A stretch of 64,000 nt of DNA from NCBI GenBank assembly GCA_964570895.1, contig CAZMZD010000005.1:1-64000 (forward strand), read 5' to 3'. The notes beneath the pieces were generated by a model. It was given only the letters and a program-made list of their open reading frames with translations, had not been told where the DNA came from and searched no databases. This stretch comes from RGIG1918 sp964570895. GTDB taxonomy: Bacteria > Cyanobacteriota > Vampirovibrionia > Gastranaerophilales > Gastranaerophilaceae. The translations under genes and the position numbers were made by a program. Below are positions 50,926 through 58,647 of the stretch, in pieces (within the stretch, counting starts at the first letter, position 1; each line of letters begins with the position of its first letter).

Positions 50926-52839
50926 CTATAAAGTTTCAGCAGTTGGAACTTTTAAACGGTAAAATTTTAAATCATCAAACAGTTTTGCGTCGTTTCCTAA
51001 ATAATTCGGGTTTTGGATTGTAAGTTTGTCGTAAGTGTTTTTATATCTGTTTGTGCCTAACATCATGTAAATATCAAATGCTGTGCGATGTCTTATGCTA
51101 TCGTATGATAAAGCAAACTTTACATCCTCAGGCCCTGCGAGCACGTAAAGCTTGTTTTCTGTTACCAATTGGTCTTTATAGTTGTCTTTTAAAGGCGAAA
51201 TCATACCCCTGTAGCCAACTGCGAGATATTTGTTTAATCTTATGTTTTCGTCTATATCAAACGTAAGGCGGCCGTATCTGTAGTTGTCAAATATAAACGG
51301 GCTTTCGCCATGAATTCCGCCTATCATCATACCAATTTTGGAACCCCATCTGTTCACGCGAGAATTAACGTATGGGCCGGCTTTTACAAAAGCATTTGTG
51401 TCGCCTGTGCCATATAATGTTACAGAAACTTCCCCGCGCCCGCCAACATCAAGCCAAACGTCTTGTTCTTTGTCGCCAAAGCTTAAGAAATTTTTGTATA
51501 ATTGTGCTTGATATCTGTAACGCATTGTGCTGAAAGCGTCTTTTTGGTCGTCGTTATGTTCATGAAATTCTGCAGCAAGAGCGGTGCTCACTCTTTGTTC
51601 AAAAGTTGCATCTAAATCTTTAATCTTCCATCTTTTTTGGTGTGAAATTTGCGCCATATAACCGGCTCTGTCTGAACCGTTTATCCATTCTTGGATGTAT
51701 GCGTGGCGCCCGTAATCTGCACGCCAAAATTTGTTGAATTTATATCTTCCGCGGACGATTAAATCTTTGCTGTTGGTTGCCCAGCCGCCTTCCACAAAGT
51801 TCCTTTTTGAACGATGTTTTGCAATAATGCCAACTCCGAGCCCGTCGTCGCTATTTGAAACAAGCGCCGGCACGAGTTTAAGGGTTGAAGCCCCTGGAGT
51901 TTTAAACACGAACCCTGGGCCGATATAAGTACCAAATCTGTTTAATGAACCAAATTCCATAGAGTTGGTTTCAGCGTAGCCTTGGTTTTTATCTGTATAG
52001 ATATCTAAATCCGCCGCCCTCATAACCTTTAAGTTTTTATAAAAAATTTCTGCGTCTTTAAAAGTCACAATATCGCGCTCTTTTTCGCTCTTGATAATAA
52101 TTTCTCTAGTGTGGATTTTGAATTTATCTGAACGCGCTTTTTTAATTTCGTCTGTTGCGAAATGTTGTTCTATGATACCTCTGTCATAAAAAGTTCCAAA
52201 ACCGTGCGAAGCAACGATTGTATCGAGTTTTTGTGCAAGCTCAATTTGCCCGTTCACCATTTCTATTTTGTTTGCATAAGCATACCCTTCGCGCCCTTTG
52301 ATTTTGAAAGTTCCATAGTTTGTGGTCGGTTCATCAACTAAAATGTTTTCGTTTGCAAGGTCGATGAGCATATAATCGCCAACCATTGTGGCGCCGTCTT
52401 TGTACAGTTTAACATTCCCGTAGAGTTTTATTGTGTTAAAATCGCGCGAGTATACACCCCTATCCGCTGTCAACTTTGATTTTTCAGGTTTTGTTGTGAT
52501 TTTAACATTGCCTTTGACTTCGACTTCGTTTGTTTCATCATTATAAAAAATCTTGTCGGAGTCCATAACCACTTCTGTTTTTTCTTGCGCTTTTGCTGCT
52601 GTTTCGCTTGTTTTATTTCGTTTCCTTTCGAACAAATTAGGAAGCGCAATTTCTTCATCGTCAGCGTATTCTGCTCCTTCATGAAATGAATCAAGATCTA
52701 ATTTGCGCTCTTCTTGCTTGGTGGCTGCTTCTTCTTGCGTTGTTGCTTCAAAATATTCCGGCTCATTTGCAAAAGTCGTTGTTGTGAATAAATTAAATAT
52801 GATGACTATATATAAAATTCTGATAATATTTTTTATCAT
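50926..52839 (-). CDS. lptD: LPS-assembly protein LptD (OstA)-like
   Basis: 637 residues. LptD forms the outer-membrane barrel that inserts LPS in the outer leaflet. A Sec signal peptide (about 1-24) is followed by an acidic linker and an OstA/LptA-like jellyroll (about 95-250: MDSDKIFYNDETNEVEVKGN, LTADRGVYSRDFNTIKLYG). The remainder is a beta barrel with alternating aromatic strands. The barrel is short compared with E. coli LptD (784 residues), and the usual cysteine pairs are absent. A TACAAT hexamer ends 6 nt before the ATG (52851-52846), with GATGGA between, so this may be another leaderless start. It implies an LPS-bearing outer membrane. Confidence 0.85.
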   Translation of the reverse strand: MIKNIIRILYIVIIFNLFTTTTFANEPEYFEATTQEEAATKQEERKLDLDSFHEGAEYADDEEIALPNLFERKRNKTSETAAKAQEKTEVVMDSDKIFYNDETNEVEVKGNVKITTKPEKSKLTADRGVYSRDFNTIKLYGNVKLYKDGATMVGDYMLIDLANENILVDEPTTNYGTFKIKGREGYAYANKIEMVNGQIELAQKLDTIVASHGFGTFYDRGIIEQHFATDEIKKARSDKFKIHTREIIIKSEKERDIVTFKDAEIFYKNLKVMRAADLDIYTDKNQGYAETNSMEFGSLNRFGTYIGPGFVFKTPGASTLKLVPALVSNSDDGLGVGIIAKHRSKRNFVEGGWATNSKDLIVRGRYKFNKFWRADYGRHAYIQEWINGSDRAGYMAQISHQKRWKIKDLDATFEQRVSTALAAEFHEHNDDQKDAFSTMRYRYQAQLYKNFLSFGDKEQDVWLDVGGRGEVSVTLYGTGDTNAFVKAGPYVNSRVNRWGSKIGMMIGGIHGESPFIFDNYRYGRLTFDIDENIRLNKYLAVGYRGMISPLKDNYKDQLVTENKLYVLAGPEDVKFALSYDSIRHRTAFDIYMMLGTNRYKNTYDKLTIQNPNYLGNDAKLFDDLKFYRLKVPTAETL

Positions 52840-52891
52840 TCCATCATTGTACCTTAAATATCATTTTTTTGATACAGAACTTATGTATGAT

Positions 52892-54010
52892 TTACCCCGG
52901 AATATAGTTTAAAGGATTGACCGTTGCGCCGTTTCTTCTGACTTCGAAGTGCAAGTGTGGTCCTGTTGCATATCCTGTTGTGCCCACTTTGCCAACAATC
53001 TGCCCTTTTTTAACTGCTTGCCCTTTGCTAACTGAAATGCTTGACATGTGGGCGTATAGAGTTGTTGTTGTTGCGCCGTTAATATTCCCGTGGTTTATAA
53101 TGACCACGTTTCCGTATCCGCCATACCAGCCGGTGAAGATAACTTTTCCGTCGTTTGCTGCTTTGATTGGTGTTCTCATTGGCGCGCCAATATCAACTCC
53201 GGAGTGGAATATGCGTTTTTTGAATATTGGGTGTGTTCGCCAGCCGTAATATGAAGTTATGCCGCCGTAAACAGGGCGAATAAAGCTTCCTGTTGCGGTC
53301 GGGATTGCTTTTGTTGTGCTTTTGTTAATAAGAGTGCTTAATGTTCTGCTTCTTGCCGCAAGTTCTCTTTCTGCTCGTTCCCAAGTTGCTCTGTCTGTTT
53401 TTAGTTTGTTAATTAATTTTTCGTTTTTGCCTATTTCAATTTCAAGATTTTTTTGCTGAATTTGCATATTTTTCTCGTTTTTTGAAAGCATAAGTTTTTG
53501 ATTTATGATTTTTTCTTTCAAAACGAGAATGTGGCGAGTTTTCTTTTGCATTTTTGCAATTCTCGCCCTATCTTCTTGCATAATCAAATTGACGAAATAA
53601 ATTCTATCCAAAAAATTGTTTATATTTCTTGCATTAAATAAAAATTCGATATAGTTTTTTCTTTGGGTTTTATATATTTGAACAATTCTTTTATCTGTTG
53701 CTTTCATTTGACTGTGATAGTCTTTATAAGCCTCTTCAAGCTTGTTTTCAAGAGAATTCAAATTGTTTTGTGTTTCAGTCAGTCTTTGTTTTGTTGAATG
53801 AAGATTTTTTTGGTTTTTTTGAAGCCTTTGTTGATTTGAATAAAGTTTGTTTGTTTCGATTTTTTCTAAAAGCTTAAGTTTATAGATTTTATCTTTTGCA
53901 ACTTGCCTTTGTTGGTTAACTTGTTTTAAAGATTGCTCAGCAAAAGAAGGGGTGCAAGAGTACACCACGGCACAAAATAATAAAATTATAAAACTAAGTT
54001 TTATGCGCAT
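52892..54010 (-). CDS. M23 peptidase with coiled coil (EnvC-like murein hydrolase)
   Basis: 372 residues. A signal peptide (about 1-24) leads to a long coiled coil (about 25-235) and a C-terminal LytM/M23 domain. All zinc and catalytic residues are present: H269SGVD273, H321 in LYAHM, and H352LH354. It is therefore likely an active endopeptidase on peptidoglycan cross-links, unlike E. coli EnvC, whose LytM domain is inactive. The GAGGTAAA ribosome site lies inside the end of the small upstream ORF (54012-54119), so translation is probably coupled. Confidence 0.93.
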   Translation of the reverse strand: MRIKLSFIILLFCAVVYSCTPSFAEQSLKQVNQQRQVAKDKIYKLKLLEKIETNKLYSNQQRLQKNQKNLHSTKQRLTETQNNLNSLENKLEEAYKDYHSQMKATDKRIVQIYKTQRKNYIEFLFNARNINNFLDRIYFVNLIMQEDRARIAKMQKKTRHILVLKEKIINQKLMLSKNEKNMQIQQKNLEIEIGKNEKLINKLKTDRATWERAERELAARSRTLSTLINKSTTKAIPTATGSFIRPVYGGITSYYGWRTHPIFKKRIFHSGVDIGAPMRTPIKAANDGKVIFTGWYGGYGNVVIINHGNINGATTTTLYAHMSSISVSKGQAVKKGQIVGKVGTTGYATGPHLHFEVRRNGATVNPLNYIPG

Positions 54011-54011
54011 T

Positions 54012-54119
54012 TTACCTCATGAACAAAGGTAAGACTATGCCCATTCCCACCATCCAAAAAACAACGGCAATGGTTATAACCCATACAATTACTTTTCTGT
54101 TTTGTCTGAAAAATTCCAT
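54012..54119 (-). CDS. 35-residue single-pass membrane peptide
   Basis: A short ORF beginning MEFFRQNRKVIVWVITI and ending VLPLFMR: a basic N-terminus followed by one helix of about 20 hydrophobic residues. GAGGG lies 4-5 nt before the ATG. Its stop is one base from the start of the M23 gene and its last codons hold that gene's ribosome site, so the two would be translated together. Positive residues before the helix predict N-in topology. Function unknown; a regulator or partner of the murein hydrolase is plausible. Confidence 0.6.
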   Translation of the reverse strand: MEFFRQNRKVIVWVITIAVVFWMVGMGIVLPLFMR

Positions 54120-54185
54120 TTTCCCTCACAATTCCAATATTATTTTACCTGCAAAAAGTGCATGAGGCAAATTTTGTGAATAAAG

Positions 54186-55910
54186 TTAACGTTTTGGTGT
54201 GCAAGCAGGGTCGTCTTTGTCAATTAAACCATCGTAATCGTTATCAATTCCATCCGAGCAAGAATTAATTGAATAAATACTCTCTGCTTGCGGGGTGAGA
54301 ATTAAGTATTTGTCATCGATTGAATTGTATAGAGAATAGAAATGATTTTTGTAAATTTCACCTATATTATTACTTTCAATGATAATTATATTCTCGTCAT
54401 TTTTGTTAAAGCCGCTGTAAGAAAAATTTGCGCTTCCCGTGATTAAATATTTTCTATCAACCAAAATTGATTTTTCATGGTTTTTTCCGCCCCAATTTTC
54501 AACTTTTAAATCAATTTTGCTGTCGCGAAGAATGCTGTGTTTGCTTGATCTTGAAGAGGCACCAACCGCGTCTAAAATAATTTTAATTTTCACTCCTCTA
54601 GCCTCTGCCTCAAGAAGTTCTGCGGTCAGAGTTTTGTGTGTTAAATAAAATGCGCTAATTAAAATTTCCTTTTTGGCATTTTGTATAATTGGGCGAATAG
54701 CATTATTAAAAACATCGCTTTTCGGCGTAAAATATATGCTTACGGTATCTTTATCATTAAGTTTTTTGTTTAACAAACTTCTTTTTGTTTTGCTCTGTTG
54801 GAAATTGCCGCTTTTCATTTCGAAAAACTCGTCTTCGTAAATTTTGGCAATTTCTTTATCTCTGATAATTAGCGCTATGTTTGAATTATAGCCGCCACTT
54901 CCTGTGCTTGTTAAATTCATTGAGCCTGTGAACACAGTGTTTGAATCGAAAATGAAAAATTTGTCATGCATAATTATGTCGCAGCTGTCGCGCGTGACAT
55001 CGAAAGATTTTAAATATTTTTCCGATTTATCGCCATCCGTTAATTGCTTGTTGTTAAAATCTGCAACCCCTTGAATTTTCACTCCTCTCGCTTTAGCTTG
55101 AAGCAGGGCGTTATATATTTCATCTTGGTTGCTAAATTCATATAATGCAAAATAAATTGTTGATTTTGCATTTTTAATTTCTCTTATGAGCGCTTGCGCT
55201 GCTTGTGTTTTTGATTTTAGTGAAGGCTTTTTGGCTAAAGTCGGGTTAACAAAATAAATTTCTATACTGTCTGAAATATATTTTATTTCTTGAGTTTGCT
55301 TGTTTGAGGCGGTTTCCTTTGGCCTGTTTGCTTTTGCATTTTTGATTATCTTTTCTATATCTTCATAAGCTAAATAGTAGTCGTATCTTTCAGGATTGTA
55401 AGAATAGCCCCAGCCTTCTCTTAGTAAGGTTTTTGCAAAATCTATATCATCAAGAAAAATTTGCGCCCAGCCATAATTTCTTTCTTTATTCGCTTTTGCA
55501 AATATATTTACTTTTACAAATTTGTGCTCAAGCGCGTTTTTTGAAAACTCTTTTGCCCCTTCTCCTAAAGCCACTGCTTCATCCGGAGTTATAGAATAAA
55601 TTTTTGCTAAAAAAGCAGTTTTGGCGCTTTTTGTGCTCGGAAAAGCGCTGGCTAAATTAAGATGAAAAAGTTCGTCTTGGTCTTTAATTTTATTTTTATT
55701 TATATCTATATAAAATAAATCGCCTTCGACGACTTCAAGAATTTCAAAAACGTTATTTTCTTCTCCTTTTTTAAATATTCCAAAAGTAAGCAATAAAGCG
55801 GCTATAAGAATAATTGAAAAATAAAAAATTTTTCTTGTAAGTGTGTTGTTTAAAGTTTCTTTAATCTTTTCGTTCATCTTGAACCTTAAAATACTTGCAA
55901 ATGGTCGCAT
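54186..55910 (-). CDS. Membrane-anchored SNase-like / phospholipase D-superfamily nuclease
   Basis: 574 residues. An N-terminal helix (about 29-46) anchors the protein. Residues 55-200 resemble a thermonuclease (SNase) OB-fold (ILEVVEGDLFYIDINK; YGWAQIFLDDIDFAKTLLRE). Two PLD modules follow with intact HKD motifs: H315-K317-D322 in MHDKFFIFD, and H478-K480-D485 in HEKSILVD, each followed by GSMNLT or GSANFS. The tail CSDGIDNDYDGLIDKDDPAC is a Cys-bounded, Asp-rich, possibly calcium-binding repeat. This suggests an extracytoplasmic nuclease or phosphodiesterase. Start at 55910, or at the Met at 55877, which follows AAGG. Confidence 0.82.
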   Translation of the reverse strand: MRPFASILRFKMNEKIKETLNNTLTRKIFYFSIILIAALLLTFGIFKKGEENNVFEILEVVEGDLFYIDINKNKIKDQDELFHLNLASAFPSTKSAKTAFLAKIYSITPDEAVALGEGAKEFSKNALEHKFVKVNIFAKANKERNYGWAQIFLDDIDFAKTLLREGWGYSYNPERYDYYLAYEDIEKIIKNAKANRPKETASNKQTQEIKYISDSIEIYFVNPTLAKKPSLKSKTQAAQALIREIKNAKSTIYFALYEFSNQDEIYNALLQAKARGVKIQGVADFNNKQLTDGDKSEKYLKSFDVTRDSCDIIMHDKFFIFDSNTVFTGSMNLTSTGSGGYNSNIALIIRDKEIAKIYEDEFFEMKSGNFQQSKTKRSLLNKKLNDKDTVSIYFTPKSDVFNNAIRPIIQNAKKEILISAFYLTHKTLTAELLEAEARGVKIKIILDAVGASSRSSKHSILRDSKIDLKVENWGGKNHEKSILVDRKYLITGSANFSYSGFNKNDENIIIIESNNIGEIYKNHFYSLYNSIDDKYLILTPQAESIYSINSCSDGIDNDYDGLIDKDDPACTPKR

Positions 55911-55979
55911 ATTTTTATAAAAAATGCAAATGTGACACTTTTCTTAAAAATTTTACTGTATAATGATGGTTGAGGAAAT

Positions 55980-56624
55980 ATGTCTAATATAGAATTAATC
56001 AAAAATAAAATTTCTGCAATTGATAAAGAAGATTATTATTCTTTATCTGATTTGCATGTTCACACGAATTATTCTGATGGCAAGTGTGATTTTAGAGCAA
56101 TTTTAGAAAAAGCAAAAAGTCTTAATTTTAAAAATCTTGCAATTTCTGACCATAACACAATGCAGGGGTATTTTGAAAACTCTTGGAGAGAATATGACTT
56201 TTTAATTCCTGCAGTTGAGTTTGATTGTTTAGACGGGCACCTTTTGGTTCACATTTTAGGCTATGGAGTTGACCCTGAAAACAAAGAGTTGCAAGCGATT
56301 TGCGCTAAAGATAAAGCGGGCTGTGTCCATGTTTTGCCAAGGCTGATGAGAGCAAAAACTCCAAAACGCGTGATTGATGCGATACACAATGCCGGCGGAA
56401 TTGCGGTTCTTGCGCACCCTTGCTGCATGTGGGTTTTATCTCTTGATAGATATGTTAAAAAGCTTAAAAAAATGGGGCTTGATGGAATTGAAGTTTACTA
56501 TCCTTACAAGAAATTGAGGGGCATTGTTAAATTCCATAATTCAAAAAATATTTCTGCGCTTGCCCAAAAGTATGACCTTATAAAAACCGGCGGTTCGGAT
56601 TGCCACGATATGATAGGAGAATAA
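55980..56624 (+). CDS. PHP-domain metal-dependent phosphoesterase (TrpH/YciV-like)
   Basis: 214 residues. PHP motifs appear in order: LHVHTNYSDG, ISDHNTM, AVEFDC, VLAHPCC and TGGSDCHD. Family members hydrolyse 3',5'-nucleotide bisphosphates or 5' RNA ends with a trinuclear metal site. It is shorter than E. coli YciV (293 residues) and stops just after the last motif. TATAAT (55959-55964) gives a very short leader with TGAGGAAAT before the ATG. The HIT gene follows after 2 nt. Confidence 0.88.
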   Translation: MSNIELIKNKISAIDKEDYYSLSDLHVHTNYSDGKCDFRAILEKAKSLNFKNLAISDHNTMQGYFENSWREYDFLIPAVEFDCLDGHLLVHILGYGVDPENKELQAICAKDKAGCVHVLPRLMRAKTPKRVIDAIHNAGGIAVLAHPCCMWVLSLDRYVKKLKKMGLDGIEVYYPYKKLRGIVKFHNSKNISALAQKYDLIKTGGSDCHDMIGE

Positions 56625-56626
56625 AA

Positions 56627-56935
56627 ATGACAGATTGTATTTTTTGTAAAATTGCAAATGGCGAAATACCATCAACAAAAATCTATGAAAACGACCACGT
56701 TTTTGCAATTAATGACCTGCACCCAAAAGCTCCAAAACATGTGCTTTTAATTCCAAAAGTGCACATTGAAAACTTTGCAGAATTGGCTGATGAAAACCTT
56801 GCTATGGAATTGTATCGCGCAATTCATGAAATAACAAAACAAGAAAATATGGTTAATTTTAAGCTCCATGTGAATAATGGCAAAGGCGCCGGGCAAGAAG
56901 TTATGCACTTGCATATACACATTATGGGGTATTAA
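56627..56935 (+). CDS. hinT: HIT-family nucleotide hydrolase (HinT-like)
   Basis: 102 residues. HinT proteins hydrolyse adenosine phosphoramidates. The N-terminal CIFC, then NDLHPKAPKHVLLIPK, and the histidine triad HLHIHIMG (His94, 96, 98) at the end. The chain stops right after the triad, slightly shorter than E. coli HinT. ATG 56627 is chosen because ATAGGAGAA lies 8 nt upstream and the family begins here. Cotranscribed with the PHP gene. Confidence 0.93.
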   Translation: MTDCIFCKIANGEIPSTKIYENDHVFAINDLHPKAPKHVLLIPKVHIENFAELADENLAMELYRAIHEITKQENMVNFKLHVNNGKGAGQEVMHLHIHIMGY

Positions 56936-56947
56936 ACTTTTCATTTA

Positions 56948-56956
56948 TGATACAAT
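56948..56956 (+). promoter_or_regulatory. Extended -10 placing the cobO start at its ATG
   Basis: TGA-TACAAT (56948-56956), then six T residues and ATG 56963. No Shine-Dalgarno is present, so a leaderless mRNA is predicted. Confidence 0.55.
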
Positions 56957-56962
56957 TTTTTT

Positions 56963-57529
56963 ATGAGAAAAGAACTGTTTAACCCTGATTTTTCAAAACG
57001 CGGCTATATTCAAGTTTACACAGGAAACGGAAAGGGTAAAACCACCGCTTCTTTTGGGCTTGCTCTTCGCGCGCTTGGAAGGGGTTGGGACGCGCTTGTT
57101 GTTATGTTCGCGAAAGGCGGAAACAACTATGGCGAGCTTATTTCATTTAAAAATTTGGCAAAAGAAATAGACAATAAATTAAAAATTGTAAATGCTGGGC
57201 TGGATAAGGTTTTGTTCAAAAAAAATGTCACAGAAGCAGACAGGGCTGAAATTAAAAAAGGCTGGGAGATTGCAAAATGTGGCATACAATCAGGCGAATA
57301 TTCGCTTGTGATATTAGATGAAGCAAACATTGCAATTGACCTTGATTTGATTGATGTTGATGAAGTTGTGGAAGTTTTAAAGAACAAACCTGATAATGTT
57401 GAAGTTGTGCTCACGGGGCGCAGGGCTCATAAGAAAATTATCGAAGTTGCCCACCTTGTGTCTGAAATTAAGCCTGTTAAACATTATTGGGATATTGGGG
57501 TCAAAGCTCGCGAAGGGGTTGAATTTTGA
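56963..57529 (+). CDS. cobO: Cob(I)alamin adenosyltransferase (CobO/BtuR type)
   Basis: 188 residues. It transfers the adenosyl group of ATP to corrinoids to make coenzyme B12. The P-loop GNGKGKTTAS (21-30) is typical of CobO, as are VILDEANIAIDLDLID, VEVVLTGRRAHK and the terminal DIGVKAREGVEF. The gene probably serves a B12-dependent enzyme via salvage, as no corrin-ring genes adjoin it. The stop overlaps the TTG start of the MlaD-like gene. Confidence 0.94.
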   Translation: MRKELFNPDFSKRGYIQVYTGNGKGKTTASFGLALRALGRGWDALVVMFAKGGNNYGELISFKNLAKEIDNKLKIVNAGLDKVLFKKNVTEADRAEIKKGWEIAKCGIQSGEYSLVILDEANIAIDLDLIDVDEVVEVLKNKPDNVEVVLTGRRAHKKIIEVAHLVSEIKPVKHYWDIGVKAREGVEF

Positions 57530-58200
57530 AAAAAGAATATATAGTTGAAATTTTGATTATAATTTTAGCAGCTCTTGTTCTTGCTGGGCTCATTGCTTAT
57601 GGCGTTAAAAAAACAGTTTATGATAAAAACCTCTACACGTTATATTTTAGAGATGTAGACGGGATTATTACAGGCTCTCCTGTTAAGTTCATGGGTGTGA
57701 CAGTGGGGCATGTGAGTAAGCTTTCTCTCAAAGGAAATAAAATTAAAGCGGTTATTTTTGTTTCAAAACCAAATATTAAAATTCCTGATTGTGCAAATGC
57801 AAGAGTCGAGTTTTCAGGAATTGTCGGCTCAAAATATATAGAAATAACACCTCCTGACGGCTCCGGTAAATGTGGCGGGATTATTGCAAACGACCCGCTT
57901 AGAATTTCAATTATAGTTGAAATTCTAGATGCTTATAACAGAACTTTTAAAGGGCTTGAAAACGGTATTAAGAAATTTTCAGGCAAAGACACAAAATTTC
58001 TTATGCAAGAAGTTCACATGAAAACGGGTGATTTTTCTGAAATTGATAAAACCTTAAATAAAATTCCTGAACTCCAAGATAAAATGGATAAAACGACAAA
58101 AGATATTGTTGAGTTTGAGAAAAACACATCACGCAAGGCTGATGAAATTAATGAAAAAATTAAGCCTGACGAGAAAAAATCAAGAATTAAGTTTTTCTAG
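57526..58200 (+). CDS. mlaD: MCE/MlaD-family protein
   Basis: 224 residues. An N-terminal membrane helix (about 7-28) is followed by an MCE domain (about 38-115: LYFRDVDGIITGSPVKFMGV, VGHVSKLSL, GIVGSKYIEI) and a charged coiled coil. MlaD hexamers bind phospholipids between inner and outer membranes with the MlaFE transporter. No mlaE or mlaF gene is next to it, as is common in cyanobacteria. The start is TTG 57526, overlapping cobO. Its 3' end overlaps that of the convergent rfaE2 gene by 21 nt. Confidence 0.85.
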   Translation: MKKEYIVEILIIILAALVLAGLIAYGVKKTVYDKNLYTLYFRDVDGIITGSPVKFMGVTVGHVSKLSLKGNKIKAVIFVSKPNIKIPDCANARVEFSGIVGSKYIEITPPDGSGKCGGIIANDPLRISIIVEILDAYNRTFKGLENGIKKFSGKDTKFLMQEVHMKTGDFSEIDKTLNKIPELQDKMDKTTKDIVEFEKNTSRKADEINEKIKPDEKKSRIKFF

Positions 58201-58647
58201 AATTTTTGTTGTCGAAACGCCTTCAACAAGGTCAATAAAAGCAATTTTTCCGCCGTATGACTGTATGCTTTTTGCTTCAGGTAAATTATCTAAATTATAG
58301 TCTGCGCCTTTTGTGTATACATCTGGTTTAATTTCTTCAAGCAGTTTTGCAGGGGAATTTTCATCAAAAAACATAACAAAATCCACGCAATTAAGCGCAC
58401 TTAAAACTTCTGCCCTGTCTTCTTGTTTATTTATTGGGCGAGTTTCGCCTTTGATTGCACGAACAGATTTATCGGAATTTAAAAGCACCATTAAATAATC
58501 TGCCTCTTTTGATGACATATTTAGATATCTTACATGACCAACATGTAAGATATCAAAACAGCCATTTGTGACAGCTAATGTCTTTCCTTCTTTTTTAATT
58601 TTATCAAGAAGCGGCTCTAGCTCGCTTTTGTTTACGAGTTTGCCCAT
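58180..58647 (-). CDS. rfaE2: D-glycero-beta-D-manno-heptose-1-phosphate adenylyltransferase
   Basis: 155 residues, the stand-alone equivalent of the C-terminal half of HldE. It makes ADP-heptose, used in the LPS core and sensed by animals through ALPK1. The nucleotidyltransferase motif is TNGCFDILHVGHVRYL (HxGH, His35-His38), and GVSTTKILEKL near the end completes the active site. The start overlaps the stop of the PpiC gene (TAATG). No kinase partner (rfaE1) or gmhA is nearby. Confidence 0.93.
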   Translation of the reverse strand: MGKLVNKSELEPLLDKIKKEGKTLAVTNGCFDILHVGHVRYLNMSSKEADYLMVLLNSDKSVRAIKGETRPINKQEDRAEVLSALNCVDFVMFFDENSPAKLLEEIKPDVYTKGADYNLDNLPEAKSIQSYGGKIAFIDLVEGVSTTKILEKLNS

